Assembly (NCBI GenBank): GCA_018389105.1
Contig: JACATO010000120.1
Coordinates: forward strand, 988,001-1,052,000
Length of the DNA: 64,000 nt
DNA from: Nautilus pompilius
Taxonomy: Eukaryota > Mollusca > Cephalopoda > Nautilida > Nautilidae
Reading direction: 5' to 3'
This document shows positions 24,945-36,400 of the stretch, piece by piece. Numbering within the stretch: the first letter of the stretch is position 1; every line of letters begins with the position of its first letter. Under the pieces are notes generated by a model that was not told the DNA's origin, searched no databases, and saw only the letters and a program-made list of their open reading frames with translations. The position numbers were made by a program, and so were the translations under genes.

Positions 24945-25178
24945 CAACCTACCATTTGTTTCTCATCTTGAAGGTCAGTTGTTTTTCCACAAAAACTTTG
25001 TAGCACTAGGTCATTCAAAAGTGTAACAAGGGCTAAGCAGAGCATCAAAAGCAGATGACAGTGTCATGATCATTATTTTATTATTATTAATTAATTAATA
25101 AAAATTTTTGGTGATGTGTGCATGAATAGTGTTTTTCTCCAGTTGCCAAAAGTATTAGCTATGGCTCTGAGGTCATTA

Positions 25179-25202
25179 ACACACACACACACACACACAC
25201 AC
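25179..25202. repeat. (CA)n microsatellite
   Basis: About 12 CA units. Confidence 0.95.
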
Positions 25203-26933
25203 TATCTACCATTGCCTGAAGTATCTTGGTATTATAAGAGCCAGAATTTTTTACTTTTGAAAAACATGAATTTATTCCAATAAATCCAAAATTTCCACAA
25301 ATAAACCTCCATATATGATTGTAAATCAGCCCTCATGTAACATTTATGTTGTATACAGATTAATTTTAATGATCACTTTTGACATTTTTAACATGGATTC
25401 AATTTTTTTCCATTTTTTATTTAATGTGTCTATTTTATAACTAATTAGAATAAATATTGAAAAAAATTTGTGATGCATGTAATATTCAGTTTTATAGATA
25501 ACTTTGGGTGAGTATGAAAAATAATTACTTAGATAAAATTTATGCTTTTGAAGTAATCATGAAGTAAAAAGGAACAATCCTGCTTGTTGAGGGAGGGACA
25601 CGGGGGGGATTCCTTAGAGATTCAAACTTGGTTTTTGCACTTGGTTCTGTCACAGACAGAGAGACCATACAGTTGTTAAACTACAGAAAAATTATTACAT
25701 AGAAGTATACGGAAAAAGAAATAATAATCTGATTGTTGTATAAGATGAAATTTGAATTCAGTTGAATTCAGTTTATACATTTTTCATTTTAGGAATATAT
25801 ATAGTCGTGAGAATTGTGTTTATTAGATAAGACAAAAAATATATATCTCATTAAAATTTAGCTATGCAAGTATTAAGTATTTGTAAAAAAAAAAAAAAAC
25901 TGTGGACTTGTTTTAAGATTGTTGGTGATGCCTCATCTGAATATCTTACTCAATACTTTACATTAGTTTCACATGCTACTGCTCATTGTACATGCACCGG
26001 AAATTTCTTGCCATTTCACTAATTATTTTGAAGATTACTAAACAATTTATATCCAATGTCATAGCTAAATAATTTGTAAGGTTTTTTATTCATTTTTAAC
26101 TCAATTGTGATCTGAAGTAATGGACAAATGCATGTATCACACTTTTCAGGTAAGCCAAACTTTCCCATCCTGTGGTAGACTACTGGACAAATCATTCTGG
26201 TTTCAGGAAGACATTGACCATAAACAGTTTTGACTTGAGTACAAATTAAGCAATGGATAACTTAGAGATTCAGAAGTGAACAGTGTCTCCTTCACCTTGG
26301 AACATTGACCTTGATCTCAAGAAGAAAACTAGGATATGTTTCAGAGTTAGTAAGATAAATCTTACTGAAGCATCTTTGTATGGCCTTTTTACTGACTTGA
26401 AACACAAGTGCAATAAGCATTTTTTAAAAAATGATTCTTAGTAAACACTTTGCACAGACACATCTGTCATGTGTTGGATCATTTTAGGGAAAGGAGACCA
26501 TGCAAAATATTGAATATGCATAGATTCAGTGAATTTATCATTACAAATGAAATATGAATATATAATTTTACAAGTGATTTACTATTATGCAGTGCTCTTC
26601 CATATTAATTTGGCAATATCCATAAATAAATATATGACAAAAATTTACTTATTTCAGTTATGATTAAGCATATTTTAGATATCTAGGTGAGCAGATAACC
26701 AGTGTGCTTTATAACCATTTTGAAACAACTAAATCCTATCATATTTCTCTGTTTATCTGATGTCATGTTATGAACTATTCAAAGTGTAGCTAGTGTCAGT
26801 GACAGATTGCCAAAGATCTTAACATCTCTCATGAATCTATGATGTTCTTGCAGAGTTTACTGAAGTGAATATTATTGCTGCTGCAAAGTGACCTGGAAAC
26901 CTTCAAAAGTAATACCATGACAAAAATTTGACA

Positions 26934-27760
26934 TTACTTTCCACATCTGCACTCACTGTCAAAATTCTCTTGTTGACATTGCCCATGCAACAGAAATGAC
27001 AAAGAATGGTCCAATGTTATTTCCACTAACTTGGCTACAAAGTGTCTGTAGCACATAAGAAATCCATTCTGTCCAATAGGAATTAAATGTTTCAAAAAGG
27101 TTGGCCAGATAATATGTCTCAGGGTGTTTGTATGACTTTTCCAAGGGGTGGGGGGGACCAAAAATATTTGCAGGATAAATTATTGGGGGAGGTTGAAATT
27201 GACAAATAATATCAACTGTGAGGAATGTAACTGGTGATGAAAACATACTAATGGCCACGTATGGTCAGATCTGTTATTTCTTGCCTGATTTACCATGCTC
27301 ACTGATGCATAGTAAATCAGGCAAAAAATAATGCTACCATTATACTATCACTATCAACTTTCCAGGCACATACCTCCCTTTGCAGATGCCCATGGATATA
27401 TTTATCAAGACCCTCATGTATTAAGGGTATGTACTCTTCTCAAAGTCCAGTTTTTAACACTTCATATCTGGAGGTTGCACACAAATTTTCAAAAGACCAA
27501 ATGAAGACCTTCAACCTGAATGTCTTCAATCTGTGATTAAGAATCAAGTGTGATGATATTGACTACAATCTGTTATGATGAAAAAACAGAATTAATGTTT
27601 CTTGAATGACTTCATTCAATTCTGCTTGGTACATTCCCATTTTAAAGACACATCTACTATTATACCAGCAAGGCATACTGAGATTGAATTCCAAAATATT
27701 CAGTAAGATGCCACTATATGTCAGACCTTTTGCATGACAATAGTCCAGAAGTTGAATCAA
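26934..27760 (-). pseudogene. Unresolved coding-like remnant, minus strand
   Basis: Three minus-strand frames lie close together: 26934-27161, 26959-27258 (overlapping it in another frame) and 27563-27760. Their composition is less AT-biased than noise, with clusters such as 'HIIWPTFLKHLIPIGQNGF', 'HGQCQQENFDSECRCGK' (two Cys pairs) and 'CHAKGLTYSGILLNILEF'. The shift between two overlapping frames, each looking coding-like, suggests one frame broken by an indel. I do not recognise the family. A hairpin lies at 27281-27324, between the second and third frames, and a CR1-like LINE end lies upstream on the same strand at 28.1 kb. An old DNA transposon ORF is my best guess, at low confidence. 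Confidence 0.3.
27281..27324. repeat. Inverted repeat / hairpin, 17-bp arms
   Basis: TTGCCTGATTTACCATG (27281-27297) pairs with CATAGTAAATCAGGCAA (27308-27324), 16 of 17 positions, around a 10-base loop. It sits within the unresolved minus-strand remnant. Confidence 0.85.
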
Positions 27761-28084
27761 GGCATCTAGCTTTTCCCCTTGGTATCTTAATGCTCTGATA
27801 TGAATCTACTTGAGCATCTGCAGGAGAATCTAAATCATTTGCTGAGACCAATCCATCTAGTTTTACTGATGTGATGGAAATTTTAAAAGCTCATATATGG
27901 ATATAGGGGAAACTAAGTTAGACTGTGATATAAAATCTTGTTGTTCAATTCCAAACAAGTCAGAGGATGGCTCTTTGTGCTGCATAGATGGCTCTAATGA
28001 GTATGAATTGCTTATTTGCTATTTTCTTCAATAAACCAAAATACTAATAACAATAGATGACCAAATTATTAAGGCTATAGCTAT

Positions 28085-28650
28085 AGTTGTTTGCAAAGGG
28101 CAGGAAGTTTCTAAAATTATCTATCCAATGTATTTTTAAACATACTGATTGTAGTAGACTGCAACTGTCAGCAGTAATATATTACTGAAACAATGCTTAT
28201 GAAAACTATCTTACTACAATTCTTGAATTCTTAAAATCTTTGTAAATATGCTCTCTTCTTTCAGAGCATGATAGTGATTTGTCTATCTATCTCCTTATCT
28301 TTTTAAATTTTAAAAGTATGTATTAGATCCTCATGCAATCTGTGATATGCAAGATTAAGACATTTCATTTTTTTTAAATGTTCAGAATAATTATGATTTT
28401 TCATTCACCGAAATCATTGTAGTAAAACATCTTTGAACTCTTTCTAAAGTACTAATAGCAAGGATTAGATATCAAGCCAGCACCACATACAATAGATGCA
28501 GTCTAACACTTTAAATAAAAGAATGAGCACTTTTGGCATCTTCATACAAATAGTTCTTTTTAGTAACCATATTTGCTCTACCTATTTCCTGACTACACTG
28601 ATTAAATCATTTCAGGTTATATCAGGTTTATCTTGTTTGGAGGATGTTAG
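28085..28650 (-). mobile_element. CR1-like LINE, 3' end of ORF2
   Basis: On the minus strand the sequence follows the end of CR1-type reverse-transcriptase ORFs. 'CIYCMWCWLDI' (about 28455-28500) matches the LEYC.Q.W.P segment, next comes a stretch reading 'LERVQR-F-TMI' across two frames (about 28400-28455, consensus LERVQRRATKMI), then degraded frames corresponding to RRLRGDLIEVYKI (about 28310-28370). The end, 'SMFKNTLDRF-KLPALC' (about 28100-28160), matches the usual S...FK.RLD closing segment. This part of CR1 ORF2 lies behind the polymerase domain, so only the last 0.5 kb survives, as expected for 5'-truncated LINE insertions. Frameshifts and stops are frequent, so the copy is old. The 3' tail repeat was not identified. 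Confidence 0.75.
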
Positions 28651-30774
28651 TATGTTTGTGAGGTTATGAAGATTTGAAAAAGGCTTGATTGGTTTGTGTA
28701 TAGAAAGGTGTAAGGTGAATGAGAAAATTGGGTTTCTAGGTGGGGGCTCAAAGTTTCCTTCTTTAAAATCTTAGGTTAATTTTATAAACCTTGGGTTTTC
28801 AAAACCTAGGATGTGTAGAATGTGCAGATTTTTTGGTTTGGTTCTGGTTGTTAATAACTGGTGATTGCTTTGGGCTATCACTTCTTAAATGGTAAGCTGG
28901 TAAGGAATAATCTTTTTCACTAGTATTCTTAAGGAAAACCCATCATACAAGTTTTAGGCATTGTTATGACTGCATGGTCTATATTTATTAAATAAATACA
29001 TTTTTTCATAGAACTATTTGTTAATGTTTGTTTATTATCATGCTATCATTTTATAATGTAGTGATTTTGAAAATCTAATATACAGTAATTTACTATTACA
29101 ATCAAATGTTTCTGTTAATAGGTAACATTTTGCTCTTAGAAAAAGTTGTTATAAGCTTTATACATTTACTCATATGTGTAAGATGTACTTTTTGTGTATG
29201 ACATGTGTAGTTTTTTTAATATATATAAGTGGAAAACTTGTGAACACTTATATGCAATATGCAATAGCATAATTATTCTCTAGCAGTATTCCTAAAGTAT
29301 TAAATAAAAACTGCCTATCTGCTAAGTTCATGGATAGCTATATAAAGATGCTTTGGGACTAGGTGATAGAAATTTAACATTCAGTCAGCTTCTTATTAAA
29401 ACAATTGTTAAATGGTTTTGAACGTTGCAAATATTTTTCAGATCAGCTCCATTCTTGAAAGGATGCTTGTATGTTTACCAATATGGATTGGGATCAATTT
29501 TGCCCATCCACTTTGAATTCTAATGCAATTTTTCAGGGTACATTAAATATCTCCATACTCTTGCAAGTTAAATTTTTATAGTTTACATAATTTATCTGAT
29601 CTTTCAGTAGACTGCAGTATTAGAAGTATGCTTCTTAAGAATTATGAAAGAACTAATTATTATTATTAAGTTTATCTTTTTTAGTTGGGCAGGTAATTAA
29701 AAATTGAATTCAAACTCTTGGATATCAGTCAGTGCCATTGGAAGTAGAAAAATAAGTTTGGGCCCAAACCGCAGAGTTTTTTTCCATCTTTATTCCCATA
29801 GGCTGTCTGATTACGATGACTTGAAGTGATCAGAATCAAATTTCAGAAAATAAAAACAATTTCTTTCCTTTAGAAAATAAAAAGTTGAAAAAAAGCTATA
29901 GAGAACCATAAAAAAATGTGAAAGAAGGCATAGTTTTTTTTTTTTAATGTTTGTTTTTGGTATAATACTGAGTAAATATAAATGAGACACACATTTCTTT
30001 TTCTGTTTTTTTTTTTTAAAGTTATCCTATTTTTAAAAAAAATTAAAGGTTATCTCAAAATCATGGAATCATATTAGTATATGTATTTATTCATAAGTAT
30101 ATAATATTAATAACAATAATATATCTCATTTCAGATGTAAACATGGCACAGTGACTCATTGATGGTATTCATTTTGGTTGTTTAGTTAGTGTGAAAGACT
30201 AAAATTGCAGAATATATGCATATATGGTATATATTCAGATATTTACATGAGTCCACAATTTTAAAATATTGTTGCAAGAATAATACTTTTGATGGCACTC
30301 TGCAAATGTGAAGAAAAAAAAAAACATCCTGAGACTGATCCAGTCTTGTTTTTTTTTTTTTACTTTTCTCTCCACTGACTTACATTTGCATTGTTAAACT
30401 TAACTTATTTTTAATACATGCTGCAGAATATCGTCTATTTGATTTGTATTTCTTTGGTAATACAATGGCAGAGTGACATTTAGTTTCCTATGCTTTCTAG
30501 ACTCATTAAGTGATTATAAAAATGCCACTTGATATGTTTTTTATTACCATCACTGAATAGAGTGCCTTGCCTAAAAGTAATACACAAATCCTCCTTTAAC
30601 TTGACAGTGTCATTTTACAATTTTGTTCTGGACATCTGTCTTTTATCTTTAATCTAATGAACCCCTCCTCCCACAATTGTTAGCCACAAAACATGCATGC
30701 TTAGTTGTTTAATTTTTTTTACATTACATTTCCTATAATTAGAGATAGGGTACAGATGGGAAATATTTATTTCT
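28651..30774. other. AT-rich spacer
   Basis: No gene recognised. The part 28640-28960 is G/T-rich on the plus strand with repeated TTGGTT-type words and may be decayed repeat DNA, but no family was seen. Confidence 0.5.
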
Positions 30775-30960
30775 CTGGGTGGTGCTTGCCTCCCAAGTTG
30801 AGGGTTTTTGGTTTGAATTTCTCTAGTGTCTAGAGATTTAGTTCCACCCTGTGTTGAGCAGTTCTACTTAAGTAAGCTTCTTCTCCTCCTAGCCATATTC
30901 TCACATATTGCATGGGGACCTGACCTTGGGTTAGCCTTGCTGTTAGAATCTATTTAGTAT
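30775..30960 (+). mobile_element. Possible tRNA-derived SINE fragment
   Basis: TGGGTGGTGCTTGCCTCCC (about 30777-30795) could be a decayed A box and TTGGTTTGAATTTC (about 30808-30821) a decayed B box at the right spacing. A pyrimidine-rich 'cttcttctcctcctagcc' body follows, a little like the SINE bodies at 22-24 kb. No target duplication is visible, and the alignment with the other family is loose. Confidence 0.4.
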
Positions 30961-32480
30961 TCCCCCATTCCTTGTTTATTTCAGTTGGTTTTGCTTTAAA
31001 GATAACAATCTAGAAAGCAGTTGTTTTCTTAGTTCAGCTCCATTTATTCTACTGGAATCAGGGAGAATAATTATGTTTAGTTATTTTTATTTAAAAAAAA
31101 AAGTTGATTGAAACTATTAAGTAGCAAACAAGAAATGCACTCTCTTTAGAAAAAATTTCATAGATTTTTAATTGATTGTTTGCTAGTATTTTAAATAAAG
31201 AGAAAAAAAAGAAAACTTACTAAATGAGTCTTTTAAATGATTAGCGAGTCCTAAAAGAAGAAAAAGAATTAAACAAAATTTTAAAAATTGTTTGTATTGG
31301 TTAATAATCTCCATTATTAATGCATTAAAATGTTTAATGATAGATTTCTAATACTTTTGTGTATATAACTTTAACCCTTCCTGCAGATTAGTTTTAAACT
31401 TCTCCAAAATTTACTTGGATGATCTTGATTTTAGACATTTTCAAAATCTTACAAATTTAAAAAGAAATTCTGGTAAAAAAGAATCCTGGTATTTAAAAAG
31501 TATCTTTTTGAAATAAGTCATTGCATGTTTTGATGTTTGTTTGTGAATTTTGCACTTAGCTGGAGCATATTGATCATGTGGATGAATAGGGCAACCACTA
31601 CATTACATATCCCATCACTCCAGAACAAATTTACTTTATTGGTGTAAATCTAATCTTTCCTATTTGGTTCCAAAATGAAATATGGTTCTTTTGTTTGTTT
31701 GTTTTTGCTAAACTAAAAAAAAAAAAAAAATTAAACTATAATCTAATTTTAAAATTTAAAAAAAAAGAAAGGTGGTATGGTATTGAGTATATATACATAT
31801 TAAGCTATTTCAGCATTCTTGTTTGTCTAGTTGGTCACAAAACTGGATTTTAATATCAGTAAGCTTTCATGACTTAGAAGTTAATAAAAACCTAACTTAT
31901 TTGTATCTTTGAAAAAAGCATGCTAAAAATGTTTCAAATAGCCACTAGATTAATATTTTTCTTGGCAATCAATGATAGCTGTTTGTTGTGCTAAAAGATG
32001 AAACAAAAGGACAATATTGTACCAATATTTAAAATTTCCTTTTTTTTCATAATGCTAACTCTCTAAAAGCTTGCTGAAAGAAGATTTGTTTTTAAAGTTT
32101 TTTTAAGAAATAAACTAATTTTATTGCATTTACTTTTTAAAAATTGTTATTTATATCTAATATTATAAAATCATAATATCTATCATCAAATTCATTAATT
32201 ATCAGTATTTTATTTATTTATTTTGTAATGGAACAGAAGATAAGTCATCTTGAAATACCAGTTTTTCTAGAGTTGTCACTTTCCTACCTAGCATATAGGT
32301 ATATTTTGAATGAAATTTTAAAAGACCTTTATTTGTAATAATTTGGCTAAGGAAAAGGAAAAAAGATCTAATCTCTAGCATCATGGGTGCTTATTGTAGT
32401 TCCAAATGAATAACATTAAAAAACAACAAGTTTTTATTGGATAATTACATTGGACAACAATGATTTTGCCACCGGAACAC
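30961..32480. other. AT-rich spacer
   Basis: Long A and T runs (for example A16 near 31716-31731). Nothing recognisable. Confidence 0.55.
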
Positions 32481-32489
32481 TATCATGCT

Positions 32490-33480
32490 TACTTTGTAGT
32501 ATTTCGCACACTGATTTCAAATCTGAAAACTGTTTTGCTCTAGGACATCACGTTTTTTTTAGTTGAGGTTATTCATTGACTGTAGCAAACTAAGCCTTAA
32601 AGCTGTGCTGTTACATCATGGTAACCAAAACCTTCGGTTCCTATAACTCATGCAGTTGGCTTGAAAGAGACATATGAGTTGATGGAACTCCTTTTGAAAA
32701 TGACAAGTTATTCGGATCATAAATGGAAAATTTGTGGTGATCTCAAAGTTATTTATCTCCTCGGATTGCGGCTAGGGTACACAAAACACATGTGTTCCTT
32801 GTGTCTTTGGAACAGCTGTGATGATGCCAACCATTACACTCGAAAAGACTGGCCTATGCGACAGGAACCTATAGTTGGCAGGCACAATGTGCAACATATG
32901 CCATTGGTAGACCCTCAGAATGTCTACCTTCTACCACTTAATATCAAACTCAGTCTTATGAAAAACTTTGTCCAAGCCATGGATAAAGATGGTGATGGCT
33001 TCAAGTACCTAAGAGAGAAATTTGGTGCTAACAAAAGTGAAGCTAAACTCAAAGAAGGAATCTTTGTGGGGGCCTGAAATTTGAGAACTCACGTGATGAC
33101 AGGTCCAAAAAATAAGCTGAATCCACTGGAGTCTGCAGCATAGGAAGCATTTATTTCAGTTGTACAGAACTTTCTTGGAAAATATAGAGCTGAGCGCTAT
33201 GCTGAATATGTGGAAAACGTGCTAATGGCGTATCAGCAAATTGGGGCCGGGATATCTCTAAAGATGCATTTTCTGCATTTGCATCTTGAATTTTTTCCAA
33301 CCAATCTAGGGGTTGTCAATGATAAGCATAACGAAAGGTTCCACCAAGACATAAAGGCAATGCAAAGTAGATATCAGGGCAAATTAAATCCAAACATGAT
33401 GGATGATTACTGTTGGTTCCTCCAAAGGGAGACTGATACTTTACATAAGTGCAAGAACAAGTGTCTGAAGCATTTTTGAA
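32490..33480 (+). pseudogene. Unnamed, widely dispersed invertebrate ORF family (LGLQGGYTK / CLW type)
   Basis: This holds the longest ORF of the window (138 codons, 32661-33077), and the same frame continues to 33479. Conserved-looking blocks in order: 'AVGLKETYELMELLLKM', 'KWKICGDLKVIYLLGL', 'GYTKHMCSLCLWNS' (a Cys pair), 'HYTRKDWPMRQEP', 'LPLNIKLSLMKNFVQAMDKD', then 'LGKYRAERYAEYVENVL', 'MHFLHLHLEFFPTNLG', 'ERFHQDIKAMQSRYQGK' and 'MMDDYCWFLQRE'. I recall near-identical block orders in uncharacterised, multi-copy predicted proteins of arthropods and cnidarians; I do not know a named function. The His-rich 'HFLHLHL' and 'ERFHQD' blocks plus acidic residues could form a metal site, which is inference. 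The long conserved frame means it is much younger than the Tc1 and hAT remnants. A few breaks (about two within the main frame, more upstream of 32650) suggest a dead copy. A mobile-element origin is likely from the multi-copy habit, but no terminal repeats were found. Confidence 0.7.
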
Positions 33481-36400
33481 CATTTGGAATGTCCTACTAT
33501 GTAAGTTAAATGCGTTCCATATCTTCCATACTGCTTTTATCAGTCTTTCTCGTGCATCTGCTGTCTGATCATGACAAATATGTTTTACATTAAACATTTG
33601 AATACCAAATATTGTTGTTCAAGCTTTATATAGTTCATATAACATAAGTCATAATATAGTGTTAGGGATGAAATACTTCCTTATGCATATCTCAAAAGCC
33701 TGACGTCCTAACAAAATTCTGACTTCAGATTTGAAATCAGCACCCAAAATTTAGCTAAGATCACCCACATTTTGCTCAGTGGCAGACCAAAAGTTTCATT
33801 TTGTTGTCCAGTTTTATTAGTAGTGCTTGCAAGGCTCAGTTAATTTAATTTATAGATTTCAGTTGTTTTTCCTAAGCAAATTTCTACTTTTAATTTCAAA
33901 AGATGTTTATTAAAGTGTGGTGAATATCTCATCTTTGTCTGATTGCATTGACACACACAAACTTTTATAATCATTTCTTTCAGAATATTAGTTATAATGA
34001 AATAATCAAAATAAAATAAAAATACAGTACTCATCTTGAAAAATGAAAGGAAATGTAATGTGACTATTGATAATTATTTGGGCATTAAGATGCACTTGTT
34101 ATTTTTGGTTAAAATACTAGAATAAATTACTAAGTTTTGATTGTTGGAAATATATTTTTAAGGCATTTAATAATTGTTTGGAATACACTTTGAGAGCAGC
34201 TACAATGGAAGAAATTACAAACCCAGCTGACTATGATACAAAGGTGCCATAACTCTTGCTTTGCTGGTAGAACTTCCAATTTTGTACCTATTTCAGCAAA
34301 TCTGCCTGACTGACCGACAAGCAAACTTTCCCACCAGACACCCATTTCCAATATTTTCAGAACATTATGGGTGTTTTTAAATATATATTTTTTAAAAATA
34401 ATTTTAAAAACTTATTAATTTTTTTGTGTAGTTATAATTAATTAATTGTGTGAAAATCAACTAAAAATATGCTCACAAAATACATTGCAAAAATTTGAAT
34501 TTACTTGTGGTTCTGGTGGTAGATGGCCATCTCTCTCCTAGCTATACCACTAAGAGGTAGATCTTCCCCTTAGAAGTAAAGTCTGTGTGGCAGTTCTGAT
34601 GATAGCTAACTATTGACTTGTCAGAGATAAATTAAAATTTGTACACTACTGATAGTGGGATGAATGAACAAGAAGCTAATTATGATCTGGCTTAAGTGAA
34701 AGATGCAGTGCTTGTCAGTATAGTTATGAAATATAAAATATTTAACAAAACATTTATTCAACAGTTTAAGCAGTTACATTTAACAGCAAGTTTTCATTAT
34801 CACAATATCCATTTCTTATTTTTTTTAAAATGTCTGAAAAATATTAATGCTTACTTGGAAAAATTCACTCATGCTATTCTTGATTTAAATTCTTTTTATT
34901 AAAGAAACTTCTTGAGATTTTAAGTTAAATATGTGCTCAAAATATCCTGTTAGTTTTACTGAAGACATTGGTATAGTAAGCTGAAAAAAATCCTTTATTT
35001 CAATTTGTATTTCACACCTCTCACTTTATCCAAAAAAAACCAACCAGGAATGCAGATATAGACTGTTTTCAGATGGTAGTAGAAGCCAGGGAAATAGCTG
35101 GAATTGATTTTGGACTCTCTGTATAAAAATGTATAAAGACAGAAAAGTCACTTACCCTTATGTTGTTATTTTTATCTTTTGTATAAATATTGTAAAACTG
35201 ATTTTTCTATGTAGCTTAAAAACTCAGAAATTCTTTAAACATTTTAGAGAATAAGATTAGGTTGTAGCAAGTGAAATGGTGGGGTGGTAGGATTTATCTG
35301 TTTTACTTTTGTCAAAACTGTTTGCCATTATTTTTATGGCTGACAACAACTGCGTTAAGCAAAATGCCAATAAATACATTGCTTGGTGAAAATGGATATC
35401 TAAGACATCACATTGTAATTCCAATAAACTATGCCGCTCTAAACATCCCTGGCAACATACCTTTAATTTTACAAAAGATGGATGAGAATTGCAGGAAAGA
35501 TATTTATAAATATGATGGCCACATATAGTCTTACTGTTGTAAATTATTACATGATAAAATTGCAAATAAAAAAGGAAGAAATATCAGTTTAAATAAGCTT
35601 GGGACAAATTTATCTGAAGTACTATTTCAAAATTTATTTGACTTTTTAAAAATATTTCTGTATGAATCCATATTTAGTTTCAAAGTAAAAAAAAAAATTG
35701 GCCTTTGGACATAAATTTGACTTTGTATTAGAAGCTTTAACTTTCCATTTTTATTTGCATGTTTATTGACAGCTGATTTGGTATTACCAAGTTATTTAGT
35801 GCTGTTAAAATGGTTGATGTATTGTAGGCACTATTTAGAAAGCTAGCGAAAACAGAGGATAAGTTAGGCTTCCATAAAAAATTAGACTATTGTCTCATTG
35901 AACATGCATAAAGATCAAACTGATAAATTTTTAACCAAATAATTTTTAGGAAATCATGACTTTGAAACACTGTAGTGTGAATGTTTCTTCTTGAAAGTGT
36001 TTGCTTGATCATAGGAATGAATAAATTCACAAGTTTGAGTTATAAATGAATGGAAATTCTAAAAGATAGTGCTTTGAGAAAGTTGTTTCATTTACTTTCA
36101 TTAATAAATTAGTAGAAGACAGTTATTTTTTTGTTTTTTGCAGCTATTTACCAAATGAATTACGGTAAACATATTTGACATCTGAAAAAAAATGTGGCCG
36201 AAGACTCCATTGTTTTAAAATTACTAGATATTCAAGATTTGATCATGCCTTTTTGCACTTGTTCATGTGTAATAAGTATTATAATCTATATTTCAATATC
36301 ATTTATAAATTTAGCACTCTGAGTGCAGAAAAACATCACAAACTTTAACTAATTATTAAATCTAATAATTTTAAAATAAATCAAATTTAAAGCAGTTGTA

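Larger units (their letters stand above)
23761..26933. other. AT-rich spacer with CA repeats and a complex patch
   Basis: No gene identified. Holds (CA)n tracts at 24909-24942 and 25179-25202, an A run at 25886-25900 and the separately listed patch 24350-24720. The part at 26140-26350 is less AT-biased without recognisable content. Confidence 0.5.

Noticed and set aside
26165-26215. GTAGACTACTGGAC word resembling the SINE head
   Set aside because: Only about 14 bases match, and neither the B box nor the body blocks follow.
35257-35565. 102-codon minus frame overlapping an 85-codon plus frame
   Set aside because: The two frames compete, neither shows a known domain, and there is no transposon or splice context to choose one.
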